64,000 nt of DNA, taken from the NCBI RefSeq assembly GCF_019492055.1, contig NZ_JAICBX010000002.1, positions 1 through 64,000 of the forward strand, written 5' to 3'. The notes beneath the pieces are model-generated. The model did not search any database and was not told where the DNA came from. It saw nothing but the letters and a program-made list of their open reading frames with translations. The position numbers and the translations under genes were made by a program. The stretch is from Flavimaribacter sediminis. GTDB taxonomy: Bacteria; Pseudomonadota; Alphaproteobacteria; Rhizobiales; Rhizobiaceae. This document shows positions 15,810-24,560 of the stretch, piece after piece (positions within the stretch are counted from its first letter, which is position 1; every line of letters starts with the position of its first letter).

Positions 15810-16616
15810 ATGTCACAGATCAACAGATGCTTCGATATTCTGGAGCTGTTTTTCGAGAACCCAGGCGGGCTGAGCCTTTCGGAAATCAGCGCGCGGACCG
15901 ATATACCGATGGCGACCGCACACCGGATATTGAGCTTTATAAAGAACCGCGGTTACGTTTATCAGGACGCACGGGAAATTTATTATCTCTCCCTGCTGCT
16001 GCCATCCATGGGCGCCAACTATATCGGCGGAACGGGTTTTAGAGAGCTGCTTCAACCGCATCTGGACCGGCTTGCAGCCTTGACAGGTGAACATGTCCGC
16101 CTGTCCTCCGTCGTCGACGGCCAGATCATCTGGGTCCTGCGCGCAGTCGTCAGCAGCCACGGTCTGCAATATCGCGGCGGAATAGACACCAGGATCATTC
16201 CGCATACGACAGCTTCCGGAAAAATGTGGCTCTCAAGCCTGAATGACGAGGAGGCGCTGCGCATCGTCGCCAACTGGAACATCGAGCAATCGCGAAACTA
16301 CGCCGGCCCGAAGGCTGTCACCTCGGTCAAGTCGCTGCTGGCCGATCTGAAGTCCATTCGCAAACTCGGCTATTCTATCATCATAGAGGAGGCGGAAGTC
16401 GGCGTCTGCGCCATTGCCATGGGCGTCTACCAAAACAATGCGCCGGGCCAACTGCTTGGCACAATCAGCGTTGCCGGTCCAACGGCGAGACTGGATCGCA
16501 ACACGCTGGAAAGCCTCGTGCCCGACATCAGGGAAACAGCGCAAAAAGTCCAGGAAACCTGGAGCCTGTGGACTTCGGTCAACCGCGAACCGATAGCGAT
16601 GTCTTCGCTGGTGTAA
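15810..16616 (+). CDS. IclR-family transcriptional regulator
   Basis: A 268-residue protein with an N-terminal winged helix-turn-helix (LSEISARTDIPMATAHRILS, about residues 22-41) and a C-terminal IclR effector domain (LTGEHVRLSSVVDGQIIWVL, IIPHTTASGKMWLSSL, and a GVCAIAMGVY segment). It is the only regulator in the 6.1-16.6 kb cluster, and the duplicated TGGAAT-n3-ATTCCA palindromes are the obvious candidate operators. The ligand is probably the transported acid or a ring-opening product. The gene ends flush against the convergent TauE/SafE gene with no intervening base. Confidence 0.93.
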   Translation: MSQINRCFDILELFFENPGGLSLSEISARTDIPMATAHRILSFIKNRGYVYQDAREIYYLSLLLPSMGANYIGGTGFRELLQPHLDRLAALTGEHVRLSSVVDGQIIWVLRAVVSSHGLQYRGGIDTRIIPHTTASGKMWLSSLNDEEALRIVANWNIEQSRNYAGPKAVTSVKSLLADLKSIRKLGYSIIIEEAEVGVCAIAMGVYQNNAPGQLLGTISVAGPTARLDRNTLESLVPDIRETAQKVQETWSLWTSVNREPIAMSSLV

Positions 16617-17450
16617 TCAGCTCAGCAGGCTGTAGAACATGCGCGCCGACGTGACGACAAGAAATCCTGCGAAACAGTAGCTCAGCACGCGGCGCGGGAT
16701 TGTATGTGCGATCTTTGCTCCGATTGGAGCAAACAGGGTCGTCAGCGGAACAATCGCTATGAAGCCGAGGAGGTTGACGTAACCGATGGAAAAAGGCGGC
16801 AGGCCGGATGCTCCCCAGCCGGCGATAATATAGCCGATTGTAGCGGGAACCGCGATAACAAAGCCGATTGCCGCGGCTGTGCCGACTGCGCGCCTGATGT
16901 CGAAACCGAATGCCGTGAGTATCGGCACGCCAAGCGTTCCACCGCCGATGCCCATCATCGATGAAATCAGACCGACGCCGACGCCGGAGCCGAACTTGAC
17001 GCCGGCGTTCGGAAAATCGCTCGTCAGCGCCGCGTTGTTCGCGCGCGCCAGCATATTGACCGCGACGACCAGCGCCACCACCGCGAAGACCAACGTCAGC
17101 ACCTCGCCGCCGACATAGCCGGCGATCGTGGTGCCGATCACCACGCCGATGATTATCGGCGCGGCCCACGACCGCAGCAGGGAATAGTCGACCGCGTCTC
17201 GTTTCGAATGACTGCGCGCCGACGAAAGCGAGGTCACGACAATGGTCGCAAGCGAAGTCGCCACCGCGACCTTGATGGCGATCGCCTCCGGCGCCTTTAT
17301 TGCGACCAGCACGGAATAGAGCACCGGCACGATGACGATGCCGCCGCCGACGCCCAGCAGCCCCGCGATCAGTCCGCCAACGACGCCGGCTCCGATCATC
17401 GAGATTAGAAAAACGAGATGTTCGGCGGTGAAGATGCTGGAAATGTCCAT
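16617..17450 (-). CDS. TauE/SafE-family membrane transporter
   Basis: A 277-residue protein with about eight membrane segments and the glycine-rich family repeats GGLIAGLLGVGGGIVIVPVL near the N-terminus and GVGLISSMMGIGGGTLGVPI in the middle. The family moves small anions such as sulfite, sulfoacetate or other organic acids; the direction is often unclear. It is the last gene of the operon that begins with the cysteine hydrolase, 13 bp after the gamma-glutamyltransferase-like gene, so it may export or import an acid produced by that pathway. Confidence 0.88.
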   Translation of the reverse strand: MDISSIFTAEHLVFLISMIGAGVVGGLIAGLLGVGGGIVIVPVLYSVLVAIKAPEAIAIKVAVATSLATIVVTSLSSARSHSKRDAVDYSLLRSWAAPIIIGVVIGTTIAGYVGGEVLTLVFAVVALVVAVNMLARANNAALTSDFPNAGVKFGSGVGVGLISSMMGIGGGTLGVPILTAFGFDIRRAVGTAAAIGFVIAVPATIGYIIAGWGASGLPPFSIGYVNLLGFIAIVPLTTLFAPIGAKIAHTIPRRVLSYCFAGFLVVTSARMFYSLLS

Positions 17451-17463
17451 GTTCGGCCCGTGT

Positions 17464-19047
17464 TCAGACGCCTAGCGCGATGCCATCCTTGCGATGATCG
17501 GAAGCCCCGAGGAGCAGGCCGCGCTCGCGGTCGATCCAGATCGCCTGGCAGCCGCCTATCGGCTCGTCCGCCCAGGCTGTCTTGTGTCCGCGGGAATCGA
17601 GATCGGCCCTGACGTCCTCCGAAATCGTCGTTTCAAGCTTCAGCGTTCCGTCAAAGCAGAAACTGCGCGGAGCCTCGTTCGCCATCTGCGGATCAAGCCC
17701 GATGTCGATCAACTGGCTGAGAAAATGCGCCTGACCCGCGGCCTGGTACTGCCCGCCCATGACGCCGAACGACAGCACTGGCTTGCCATGCTTCATGAGC
17801 ATGGCGGGAATAATCGTGTGAAACGGCAACTTGCCCCCCTCGACTTCGTTGGGATGCCCCTCCTGCAGGCTGAAACCCGAACCTCGGTTCTGGAATAGCA
17901 CACCGGACTCCGGCGCGTAAATTCCACTGCCAAAGCTATCGAAAATCGAGTTGATAAGAGAAATGGCATTGCCGTCGGCGTCGACGACCGAGAGGTACAC
18001 CGTATCCTTGTGAGTAGGCCCTTCCCAGGGCTTGGCGGGCGTCGCCCGTCCCATGTCGATTTGCTTTCTCAGCCTGGCTATCGTGTTGTCGCACAAGATC
18101 GCCTCGACATCGACCGGATGGCTTCTGGGATCGCAAATGACGGCGTCGCGCATGGCGTAGCCGATCTTGCAGGCCTCCGCGAGCACATGGATCCGGTCGG
18201 CTTCCGACATTTCCGAAAACGCGAAGCCATCGAGAATGCGAGCGATCAGAAGCGCGGCAAGTCCCTGGCCGTTCGGAGGGCACTCCATCAACTCGTAACC
18301 TTTGTAGGGCGCTGTGATCGGCTCGGTCTCGAAGCTTGAGAAGCTTTCGAAATCCTCGAGCGTATGCAGCCCGCCTGCCTGTCGAAGCACGCCGACCATC
18401 TCTTCCGCGATGTCGCCTGCATAGAAGGCGTCCCGTCCTTCCATCGCGATGCGTTGCAACGTCTCAGCCAGCGCGGGCTGGCGAAAACGTTCCCCTTCCA
18501 GAGGCGCTTTCCCGTCGGGAAGAAAAGCCGTGCGGCACGGCGCATGATGCGAAATCCGGTCACGGGACTTGTTCCAGTCATAGGCGACCCGCGGCGTCAC
18601 GCAGAAGCCGTCGCGCGCGGCGGCAATGGCGGGGGCCAGGATGCGCTCCATGTCGAACCGGCCATATTTCGAGACCAGCGCGCACCATGTGTCGATCGCC
18701 CCCGGCACGGTCACCGCGTGGGCGCTGTCGGGCGGTATTTGCGTCAAACCGGCGTCTCTCAGGGCGTGCGCGGTCAGCGCCGCCGGGGCGGGTCCAGATC
18801 CGTTGATCGCAACCGGCTCCCGGCCATCAAGGGCAAGCAGGGCGAAACAGTCACCGCCAATGCCGGTCATCTGTGGCTCCATGACGGATTGCAGGGCGAC
18901 GGCCGCTATGGCCGCGTCGACGCAATTGCCGCCGGATCTGAGAATATCGACAGCCGCCAGCGTCGCCAACGGATGGGATGTGGCCGCCATGGCGGTGTCC
19001 GATATACAGAAGGACCGGCCCGGTTTCTGGAAATCTCTTTGCTTCAC
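17464..19047 (-). CDS. gamma-glutamyltransferase-family hydrolase without signal peptide
   Basis: A 527-residue GGT-family Ntn-hydrolase. Thr349 (THKDTVYLSVVD) is the predicted autocleavage site and nucleophile, separating a large from a small subunit. Other family motifs are the N-terminal GGNCVDAAIA, the MTGIGGDCFAL segment, and GSGIYAPESG and NRGSGFSL in the small subunit. No signal peptide is visible, unlike periplasmic Ggt. Cytoplasmic GGT-like enzymes include cephalosporin acylases and oxamate amidohydrolase (HpxW), which cleave small amides. The operon partners here, an amidase and a cysteine hydrolase, favour such a role over glutathione breakdown, but the substrate is not proven. Confidence 0.85.
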   Translation of the reverse strand: MKQRDFQKPGRSFCISDTAMAATSHPLATLAAVDILRSGGNCVDAAIAAVALQSVMEPQMTGIGGDCFALLALDGREPVAINGSGPAPAALTAHALRDAGLTQIPPDSAHAVTVPGAIDTWCALVSKYGRFDMERILAPAIAAARDGFCVTPRVAYDWNKSRDRISHHAPCRTAFLPDGKAPLEGERFRQPALAETLQRIAMEGRDAFYAGDIAEEMVGVLRQAGGLHTLEDFESFSSFETEPITAPYKGYELMECPPNGQGLAALLIARILDGFAFSEMSEADRIHVLAEACKIGYAMRDAVICDPRSHPVDVEAILCDNTIARLRKQIDMGRATPAKPWEGPTHKDTVYLSVVDADGNAISLINSIFDSFGSGIYAPESGVLFQNRGSGFSLQEGHPNEVEGGKLPFHTIIPAMLMKHGKPVLSFGVMGGQYQAAGQAHFLSQLIDIGLDPQMANEAPRSFCFDGTLKLETTISEDVRADLDSRGHKTAWADEPIGGCQAIWIDRERGLLLGASDHRKDGIALGV

Positions 19048-19070
19048 CTGCTTGTTCCTTCTTGTTGCCG

Positions 19071-19721
19071 TCAGGCGGCGAGAAAGGCGCGAACCATTTT
19101 TCGGGCCGCCTCATGCTGGCCGGCGCGCCATTCGGGAGTATCCAGATCGCGTTCGAAAATTACCGACAGCGTATACACGTTTGACAGGTGAAACTGGTTC
19201 AGCGCAACCATCATCACGTAAACATAGAGCGGATCGAGCCCTGGTTGAACCGTTCCGCTTTCTTCACCTTTCAACAACAGGTCCCGAATGAGCTCCAGAA
19301 CCGGCGACGCCATTTCCGAGACACGCTTCGAGCTCTTGAGGTATCGTGCTTTCTGAATGTTCTCATTCGACAAAAGCCTGACAAGATGCCGATTGGCGGC
19401 AAAATGCCGGTTCATGAAGTCGAAGAGCTGCAGCAACCCTTCCATCGGCTCCAGGTGCTCGACGTCAATCTTCAGCTCTTCCTTGCGAAGATCACCCAGC
19501 ACGTCCTCGAGCACAGCCAGATAAAGACCCGACTTGCCGCCGAAATAGTGATAGATCATGCGCGGATTGGAGCCGGCCCGCTTGACGATCCGCTCTGTTC
19601 GAGCGCCCGCGAAACCGTGCTGCGCGAATTCGATTCTCGCCGCCGTCAGCAATTTGCCGCGGGTGTCGGCGGCGTTGCGCGTGCGCTTGCGCGGGCGGGC
19701 TTGCCTGTTTTCGTCAAGCAT
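19071..19721 (-). CDS. TetR/AcrR-family regulator
   Basis: The ATG at 19721 overlaps the amidase stop by 8 bases and gives 216 residues; the frame extends further upstream only inside the amidase gene. The N-terminal helix-turn-helix is clear (AARIEFAQHGFAGARTERIV, then MIYHYFGGKSGLYLAVLEDV). The C-terminal part resembles the RutR/YcdC-type TetR domain in length and pattern; RutR senses pyrimidines, an attractive parallel, but the match is by eye. It sits in the middle of the operon it probably controls, together with the divergent ABC transporter. Confidence 0.9.
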   Translation of the reverse strand: MLDENRQARPRKRTRNAADTRGKLLTAARIEFAQHGFAGARTERIVKRAGSNPRMIYHYFGGKSGLYLAVLEDVLGDLRKEELKIDVEHLEPMEGLLQLFDFMNRHFAANRHLVRLLSNENIQKARYLKSSKRVSEMASPVLELIRDLLLKGEESGTVQPGLDPLYVYVMMVALNQFHLSNVYTLSVIFERDLDTPEWRAGQHEAARKMVRAFLAA

Positions 19722-20913
19722 GGTCTGACCGGAATTGACCGGAAAGTCGCTCGGTGAGATCAAGCAGCGCCCGATCTGCGCCCGGCGCGCCAAGGAGTGA
19801 ACAGGCGATGCCTCGACCGCCTGATGCCGCGCCAAGCTGGACCAGTGGCGCCCCGGAGTGCCCGGCGACCGCGTTCAGTCCCAGAGCCCGCCCATAGAAT
19901 TCTCCCAATGTCTCCTCCGTCTCCTCATGTGTCAGCCAGGCGACCGGCGACACGGGTAAAATCAGGGCGGTGTCGGCAGGACACACTCGAACGAGATGTC
20001 GCGCAAAAGCCTGGCGAACCTTGAGCGCCTCCCCGTACTCGCCTTCGCCAATCCGCCGGACGCTTTCAAATCGCGCCTTGATGGACGCCCCGAAATCCGG
20101 GCGGATTTCCGCAATCCTCGCCCCCAGGCTGCGGTTGATCTCGTAGCCCTGCACTGTCTGATAGGTCGCGCTCAGTTCGGCAAGCGGAAACTCGTTGAAA
20201 AGCTTTACGGGATCGTCCGTCGCTATCGCGCCGCCGGCGTGGACCATATCATCGGCGACGGCCTTTTCGACATGGTCGAGCGCATCTTCCACAAGTCTCA
20301 CGCGATGCACGGCTGGCGCATTCGCCGCCGGCAGCAGTGTCTCTCCGATTTCGCGCAGCAGACGTGCGTCGCGCGCGAACCATCCAACCGTGTCGTAGCT
20401 GGGCGCAAAGGGCAGCACGCCTTCAATCGACACCGCCCCATGGCTTGGCCGGAATCCGTACACGCCGCAAAAAGCGGCCGGCGCGCGGACCGACCCGCCC
20501 GTATCCGTGCCAAGGGAAAAATCGCACTGTCCCGTTGCGACTGCGACGGCCGATCCGCTTGACGACCCGCCGGGCAACCAGTCCGGATTGCGTGGATTCA
20601 CCGGCGTTCCGTAGTGGGCGTTGGCGCCCTCGAGACTGAAGGCGAGTTCGTCGGTCACGGTTTTGCCGACGCATCGCGCGCCCGCCGCAAGCAACAGTCG
20701 CACGGCGTCGGCGTGCTTTGCGGCGCCCGACGCGGCGGCCCGCCAGACCGGATTGCCGCCGCCGGTGCGCCGGCCTTCCACGTCGATCAGGTCCTTGACG
20801 CCAAAGGTCTTTCCGGACAGCACGCCAGCGCCCGTCGCGGCGATATCGAGCCGCTCTCCGGGAACAAAAGCGCTGCAGGCGGTCCGATGCATATGTGTCG
20901 GCTTGATCGTCAC
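19714..20913 (-). CDS. amidase (amidase signature family)
   Basis: The GTG at 20913 overlaps the upstream stop (GTGA) and gives 399 residues; the ATG at 20892 is an alternative, and longer frames lie inside the neighbour. The Ser-cisSer-Lys triad is visible: lysine in FGVKDLIDVEG, the serines in LPGGSSSGSAVAVA, and the nucleophile loop LGTDTGGSVRAPA. The enzyme hydrolyses a small amide in the cytoplasm. With an isochorismatase-type hydrolase before it and a GGT-like hydrolase after it, it probably performs one step in stepwise deamidation of a nitrogen-rich compound, comparable to AtzE/AtzF-type enzymes. The exact substrate is unknown. Confidence 0.9.
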   Translation of the reverse strand: MTIKPTHMHRTACSAFVPGERLDIAATGAGVLSGKTFGVKDLIDVEGRRTGGGNPVWRAAASGAAKHADAVRLLLAAGARCVGKTVTDELAFSLEGANAHYGTPVNPRNPDWLPGGSSSGSAVAVATGQCDFSLGTDTGGSVRAPAAFCGVYGFRPSHGAVSIEGVLPFAPSYDTVGWFARDARLLREIGETLLPAANAPAVHRVRLVEDALDHVEKAVADDMVHAGGAIATDDPVKLFNEFPLAELSATYQTVQGYEINRSLGARIAEIRPDFGASIKARFESVRRIGEGEYGEALKVRQAFARHLVRVCPADTALILPVSPVAWLTHEETEETLGEFYGRALGLNAVAGHSGAPLVQLGAASGGRGIACSLLGAPGADRALLDLTERLSGQFRSDHA

Positions 20914-21725
20914 TTGGGCAGCGCCGCGATCACGTCGCCGGAAGAGCAGACGAAACCGAAGCACTTCTTCACGTTCCAGACCGTCGCTTCGGTGCAGAAG
21001 TCCGGCGAGGAGGTCGCACAGCAATCCTCGACCATGATGCAGCCATAGCCGAGGAAATTCGCATCCGTCAGCGAATGCAGCACGCACTGGTCCGTATTCA
21101 CGCCGGCGAAAAGAATGCTTCGCACGCCGAGGTTCTTAAGGATCGAGTCGAGCGGCGTATCCCAGAAGCCGCTGATTCTGTACTTGTCGACCATGATGTC
21201 GCTGTTGAGCGGCTTCAGTTCATCGACGACGGCGGCCGCCCAGGAATCTTTCTGCAGGACGGGCGCGCCGTTCGAAGGCAGGGGATCACCAAGACCGATG
21301 CCTTCCCCGCTGTTTTTGTAGAGATGGATCTGGTTGGGCGGCATGTTCAGAAGGTCAGGCCGGTTGCCCCAATTGACCCAGATCACCGGCACGTCATTGT
21401 CGCGCAATTTCGGCAACAAGGCCCGGAGTGGCTCGATCGGCGCCCGGTCGGATTCGTAATCGCCGCCAGCCTGTTCAACGAGTCCGTCTTTCGCGCAGAA
21501 GTCGTTCTGCATGTCTATGATGATGATTGCGGTGCGCGCCAGGTCCACGGTCACAGTCTGCGGTTTTGCGTCAATCGTGACAACGACCGGCTCCACCACC
21601 GGAAGCGTCATGTCGACATTCGCCGCCGTCGCAGTCCAGCGCGTATTGCGTCCGACGCCCAGCGGGTTGCTTTTGACCATCTGTCCCGATTGCTTTTCCA
21701 TACCGTTCGCCTTTCGCGTCTCCAT
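20910..21725 (-). CDS. isochorismatase-family cysteine hydrolase
   Basis: From the ATG at 21725 the protein has 271 residues; an ATG at 21701 is equally possible and neither has a strong ribosome site. The catalytic triad of the family is visible: aspartate in IIIIDMQNDFC, lysine in VDKYRISGF, and cysteine in GVNTDQCVLHS preceded by the usual cis-peptide region. The APIEPL, NRPDL and MVEDCCAT segments resemble biuret/ureidoacrylate-type hydrolases, which release ammonia or carbamate from ureides. It is the first gene of the minus-strand operon, divergent from the BMP-type ABC transporter. Confidence 0.88.
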   Translation of the reverse strand: METRKANGMEKQSGQMVKSNPLGVGRNTRWTATAANVDMTLPVVEPVVVTIDAKPQTVTVDLARTAIIIIDMQNDFCAKDGLVEQAGGDYESDRAPIEPLRALLPKLRDNDVPVIWVNWGNRPDLLNMPPNQIHLYKNSGEGIGLGDPLPSNGAPVLQKDSWAAAVVDELKPLNSDIMVDKYRISGFWDTPLDSILKNLGVRSILFAGVNTDQCVLHSLTDANFLGYGCIMVEDCCATSSPDFCTEATVWNVKKCFGFVCSSGDVIAALPK

Positions 21726-21993
21726 ATTTGCCTGAAACAAAGCAAGCAGCGTGCCAGCGCGGCAATCACCGGATTTTCGGCATTCCGCGATAGCGCCGAC
21801 GACGACGCTGCCCATTTGGGCGGCAGATGGGCCCGCGCATGAGCAATAAATAATCATTTACTTACTTAGGCAAACCTCTTCGCTACCCAGTTCCCTTTTA
21901 ATTCAATGATTTCCCGGTGTGGCACATGGATTGCATCGGCGAAGGGCGAGGTTCGCAGAACGCCTCGAACGACTCCAAGAGAAAGGGACACCA

Positions 21994-22965
21994 ATGTTCA
22001 CCCGACGCTCAATCATAGCAAGCTTTGCAGCTGCGACACTGATGGTCGCCAGCTCCGCTGCTGCGTTCGCCGCCGACCCGCTCAAGGTCGGAATTCTTAT
22101 CCCGGGCTCCAAGTCTGACAAGGGCTGGATGGAATCCGGCTACAATGGTCTCGTCGCTGCGCAGGAAGAATATGGCGATAAGATCGAAGTCCAGATGATC
22201 GAAAACATCAACTACGCCGATATGGAGCAGGCGATCACGCAGCTTGCATCCGGAAACGATCTCGTTATCGGCGTTGGCGGCCAGACCCAGGCCGCCATGG
22301 TCAAGATCGCCCCGCGCTTCCCGGATGTGAAGTTCTCTATCGTCGGGGGCAACGCCGGCGTGGAAGTTCCGAATGTCGCCGGTTATGACGTCAAGCAGGC
22401 GGAAATCGCCTTCGTCGCCGGAGCTGCAGCAGCGATGCTTTCCGAAAACGGCGCCGTATCCTATGTCGGCGGCATGGAAATTCCGTCGATCGTCAATGCG
22501 GGCAAAGAATTCGGCAATGGCGCGCGCTACATCAATCCCGACATAAAATATTTCGAAAACTACACCGGTGACTTCGACGACGTCGCAAAGTCCAAGGAAG
22601 CAACGCTCGCAGCCATCGCCCAGGGCGCCGATATCCACTATCACATCCTGAATCTCGGCCTGCGGGGCATGGAACAAGCGGCGACCGAAAAAGGCACGCA
22701 CATCATCGGTTCCTATACCGACTATTGCGGCTCCGATCCGCTTTATCTCGCCTATTCCATCACCGGCGTCGGTTTCCAGGTTGAATACGCCATCGATGAA
22801 GCGGTCAAGGGAACATGGGAAGCCGGTTACAAGCCTTTCGGTCTCGCCATGGGCCCTGAAGCTTCCGGAATCGCCGTCTGCGATCCGGCGCCCGGCATGA
22901 TGGACAAACTCAACGCCATTATGGAAGATATCGAGTCCGGAAAGATCACGGTGCTCGAAGGTTGA
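21994..22965 (+). CDS. BMP-family ABC transporter substrate-binding protein
   Basis: The ATG at 21994 follows AAAGGGACACCA and starts a signal peptide (cleavage near AFA-ADP); the longer frame adds an arginine-rich lead without a ribosome site. The 323-residue product reads as a Bmp/PnrA-type periplasmic binding protein: KVGILIPGSKSDKGWMESGY, the FVAGAAAAMLSENGAVSYVG segment, and a GSYTDYCGSD loop. BMP proteins serve nucleosides, nucleobases and related heterocycles in bacteria. The ATPase start overlaps its stop by 4 bases. Confidence 0.92.
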   Translation: MFTRRSIIASFAAATLMVASSAAAFAADPLKVGILIPGSKSDKGWMESGYNGLVAAQEEYGDKIEVQMIENINYADMEQAITQLASGNDLVIGVGGQTQAAMVKIAPRFPDVKFSIVGGNAGVEVPNVAGYDVKQAEIAFVAGAAAAMLSENGAVSYVGGMEIPSIVNAGKEFGNGARYINPDIKYFENYTGDFDDVAKSKEATLAAIAQGADIHYHILNLGLRGMEQAATEKGTHIIGSYTDYCGSDPLYLAYSITGVGFQVEYAIDEAVKGTWEAGYKPFGLAMGPEASGIAVCDPAPGMMDKLNAIMEDIESGKITVLEG

Positions 22966-24560
22966 GACACTTGAACCAGGGCGCGGCCGTGCAGGGCGTG
23001 CCCGCTCCTGCAGAAAAAACCGAACCACAACCGCTTCTGACGCTCTCCGGAGTGGGCAAGCGGTTCGGCGAATTTTCAGCTCTCTCAGACATAGACATCG
23101 CCTTCAACGCGCATCAGGCGCATTGCCTGCTCGGCGAAAACGGAGCAGGCAAATCGACGCTTTGCAACCTGGTGTTCGGCATACATCAGCCCACCTCGGG
23201 CGTCATGCGGCTTGAAGACGCGCCCTATGCGCCAGCCAATCCGCGCGACGCCATGGGGCACGGCGTCGCCATGGTGCATCAGCATTTCAGCCTGATCAAC
23301 GAACTGCCTGTTATCGACAATCTGCTTATCGGCAAGAAATTCGGACGCCTGAATCGAAAAGCCGAGGCTGAAAAAATCACGGCGCTGGCGACGGAATTCG
23401 GTCTCGACCTGGCCCCTTTCGAGATCGTTGGAGACCTGTCGGTCGGCCAGCGTCAGCGCATCGAAATCGTCAAGTGCCTGATGCAGCGTCCACGTCTGCT
23501 TATCCTCGACGAGCCGACTGCAGTGTTGCTGCCGGAAGAGATCAATTCATTGCTCGACGTCTGCCGCCGCGTTGCCGAAAGCGGCTGTGCGGTTGTCATG
23601 GTAACGCACAAACTTGCCGAGATCGCCCGCGTCGCCGACCGCGTCACAGTCTTGCGCGGCGGACGAGCCGTCGCCCATTCGGCGGAACCCTCAAATGACA
23701 TGGACGCGCTGGTTCGCGCAATGATCAGCCGGGAAGGCGGAGCCGGCGACAATCGCAATTTCGGGGTCAGCGCGCTTCCGCCGCGAAACCCGGCGCCGCA
23801 TCGCGGTCCACGGCCCGAGGCCATGCAGATCGACAATCTGTCCTTTGTCGACGAGATCGGCGTCAAACGTCTCGACAGCGTCACGCTGACGATCACGGAA
23901 GGCGAAATCGTCGGCGTCGCCGGTGTGGAGGGAAACGGCCAGAGCGAGCTTGGGTCCATCCTGGCCGGACTTTCCCGTGCGACGAGCGGCCGATGGTTTG
24001 CCGCAGGGCGCGAAATGACCGCTGCGAAACCCCGCCAGATTACGGCGGCGGGCGTGGGCGTGATTCCCGAAGACCGGCATCTGGTCGCGTCTATCGGACA
24101 GCTGTCGCTCGCCGACAATCTGCAGCTTGGCCGCATGCAGAGGTTTGCCCGATACGGCCTTATCGACCGCAAGGACCAACGCGAAGCAGCAAGCACGCTC
24201 ATGCAACGTTTCGACGTGCGCGCGCCCGACAGCCAATCGGCATTCTCGACGCTTTCCGGCGGCAACCAGCAAAAGGCCGTGCTCGCGCGCGAACTGACAA
24301 CGCCGAATTTGCGATTCCTTCTGGCCGCCCATCCGACGCGCGGACTGGATATCGGCGCCATCGAAGCCGTCTACACCTTCATCCGCCAGGCCGCAGACCG
24401 TAACACCGGCGTTCTGCTGATCTCCTCGGAACTGGACGAGTTGCTTGCCGTCGCCGACCGCATCGTCGTTTTCTATCGCGGCCGCATAATCGGAGAGCGG
24501 CCAGCCAGCAGCGACAACAGGGATCACATTGGTTTGCTGATGTCCGGGAAGACGCCATGA
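22962..24560 (+). CDS. nucleoside-type ABC transporter ATP-binding protein (two ABC domains)
   Basis: A 532-residue fused double ATPase. The TTG start overlaps the stop of the binding-protein gene (TTGA). Domain 1 (about residues 25-250) has Walker A GENGAGKST, signature LSVGQRQRIEI and Walker B LLILDEPTAVL. Domain 2 (about 285-525) has the degenerate P-loop GVEGNGQSE, signature LSGGNQQKAVLARE and AAHPTRGLDIGA, as is normal for this class (RbsA/MglA/NupA type). It powers the two permeases that follow, each coupled by a 4-base overlap. Confidence 0.95.
   Translation: MRHLNQGAAVQGVPAPAEKTEPQPLLTLSGVGKRFGEFSALSDIDIAFNAHQAHCLLGENGAGKSTLCNLVFGIHQPTSGVMRLEDAPYAPANPRDAMGHGVAMVHQHFSLINELPVIDNLLIGKKFGRLNRKAEAEKITALATEFGLDLAPFEIVGDLSVGQRQRIEIVKCLMQRPRLLILDEPTAVLLPEEINSLLDVCRRVAESGCAVVMVTHKLAEIARVADRVTVLRGGRAVAHSAEPSNDMDALVRAMISREGGAGDNRNFGVSALPPRNPAPHRGPRPEAMQIDNLSFVDEIGVKRLDSVTLTITEGEIVGVAGVEGNGQSELGSILAGLSRATSGRWFAAGREMTAAKPRQITAAGVGVIPEDRHLVASIGQLSLADNLQLGRMQRFARYGLIDRKDQREAASTLMQRFDVRAPDSQSAFSTLSGGNQQKAVLARELTTPNLRFLLAAHPTRGLDIGAIEAVYTFIRQAADRNTGVLLISSELDELLAVADRIVVFYRGRIIGERPASSDNRDHIGLLMSGKTP

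Noticed and set aside
14788-16042. 352-codon frame at 14984-16042 overlapping the Gfo/Idh and iclR genes
   Set aside because: Arginine-rich out-of-frame shadow of two conserved, abutting genes.
21847-21860. TAAATAATCATTTA palindrome between the cysteine hydrolase and BMP genes as a TetR operator
   Set aside because: Arms of only five AT-only base pairs; not distinguishable from chance in an AT-rich intergenic region.
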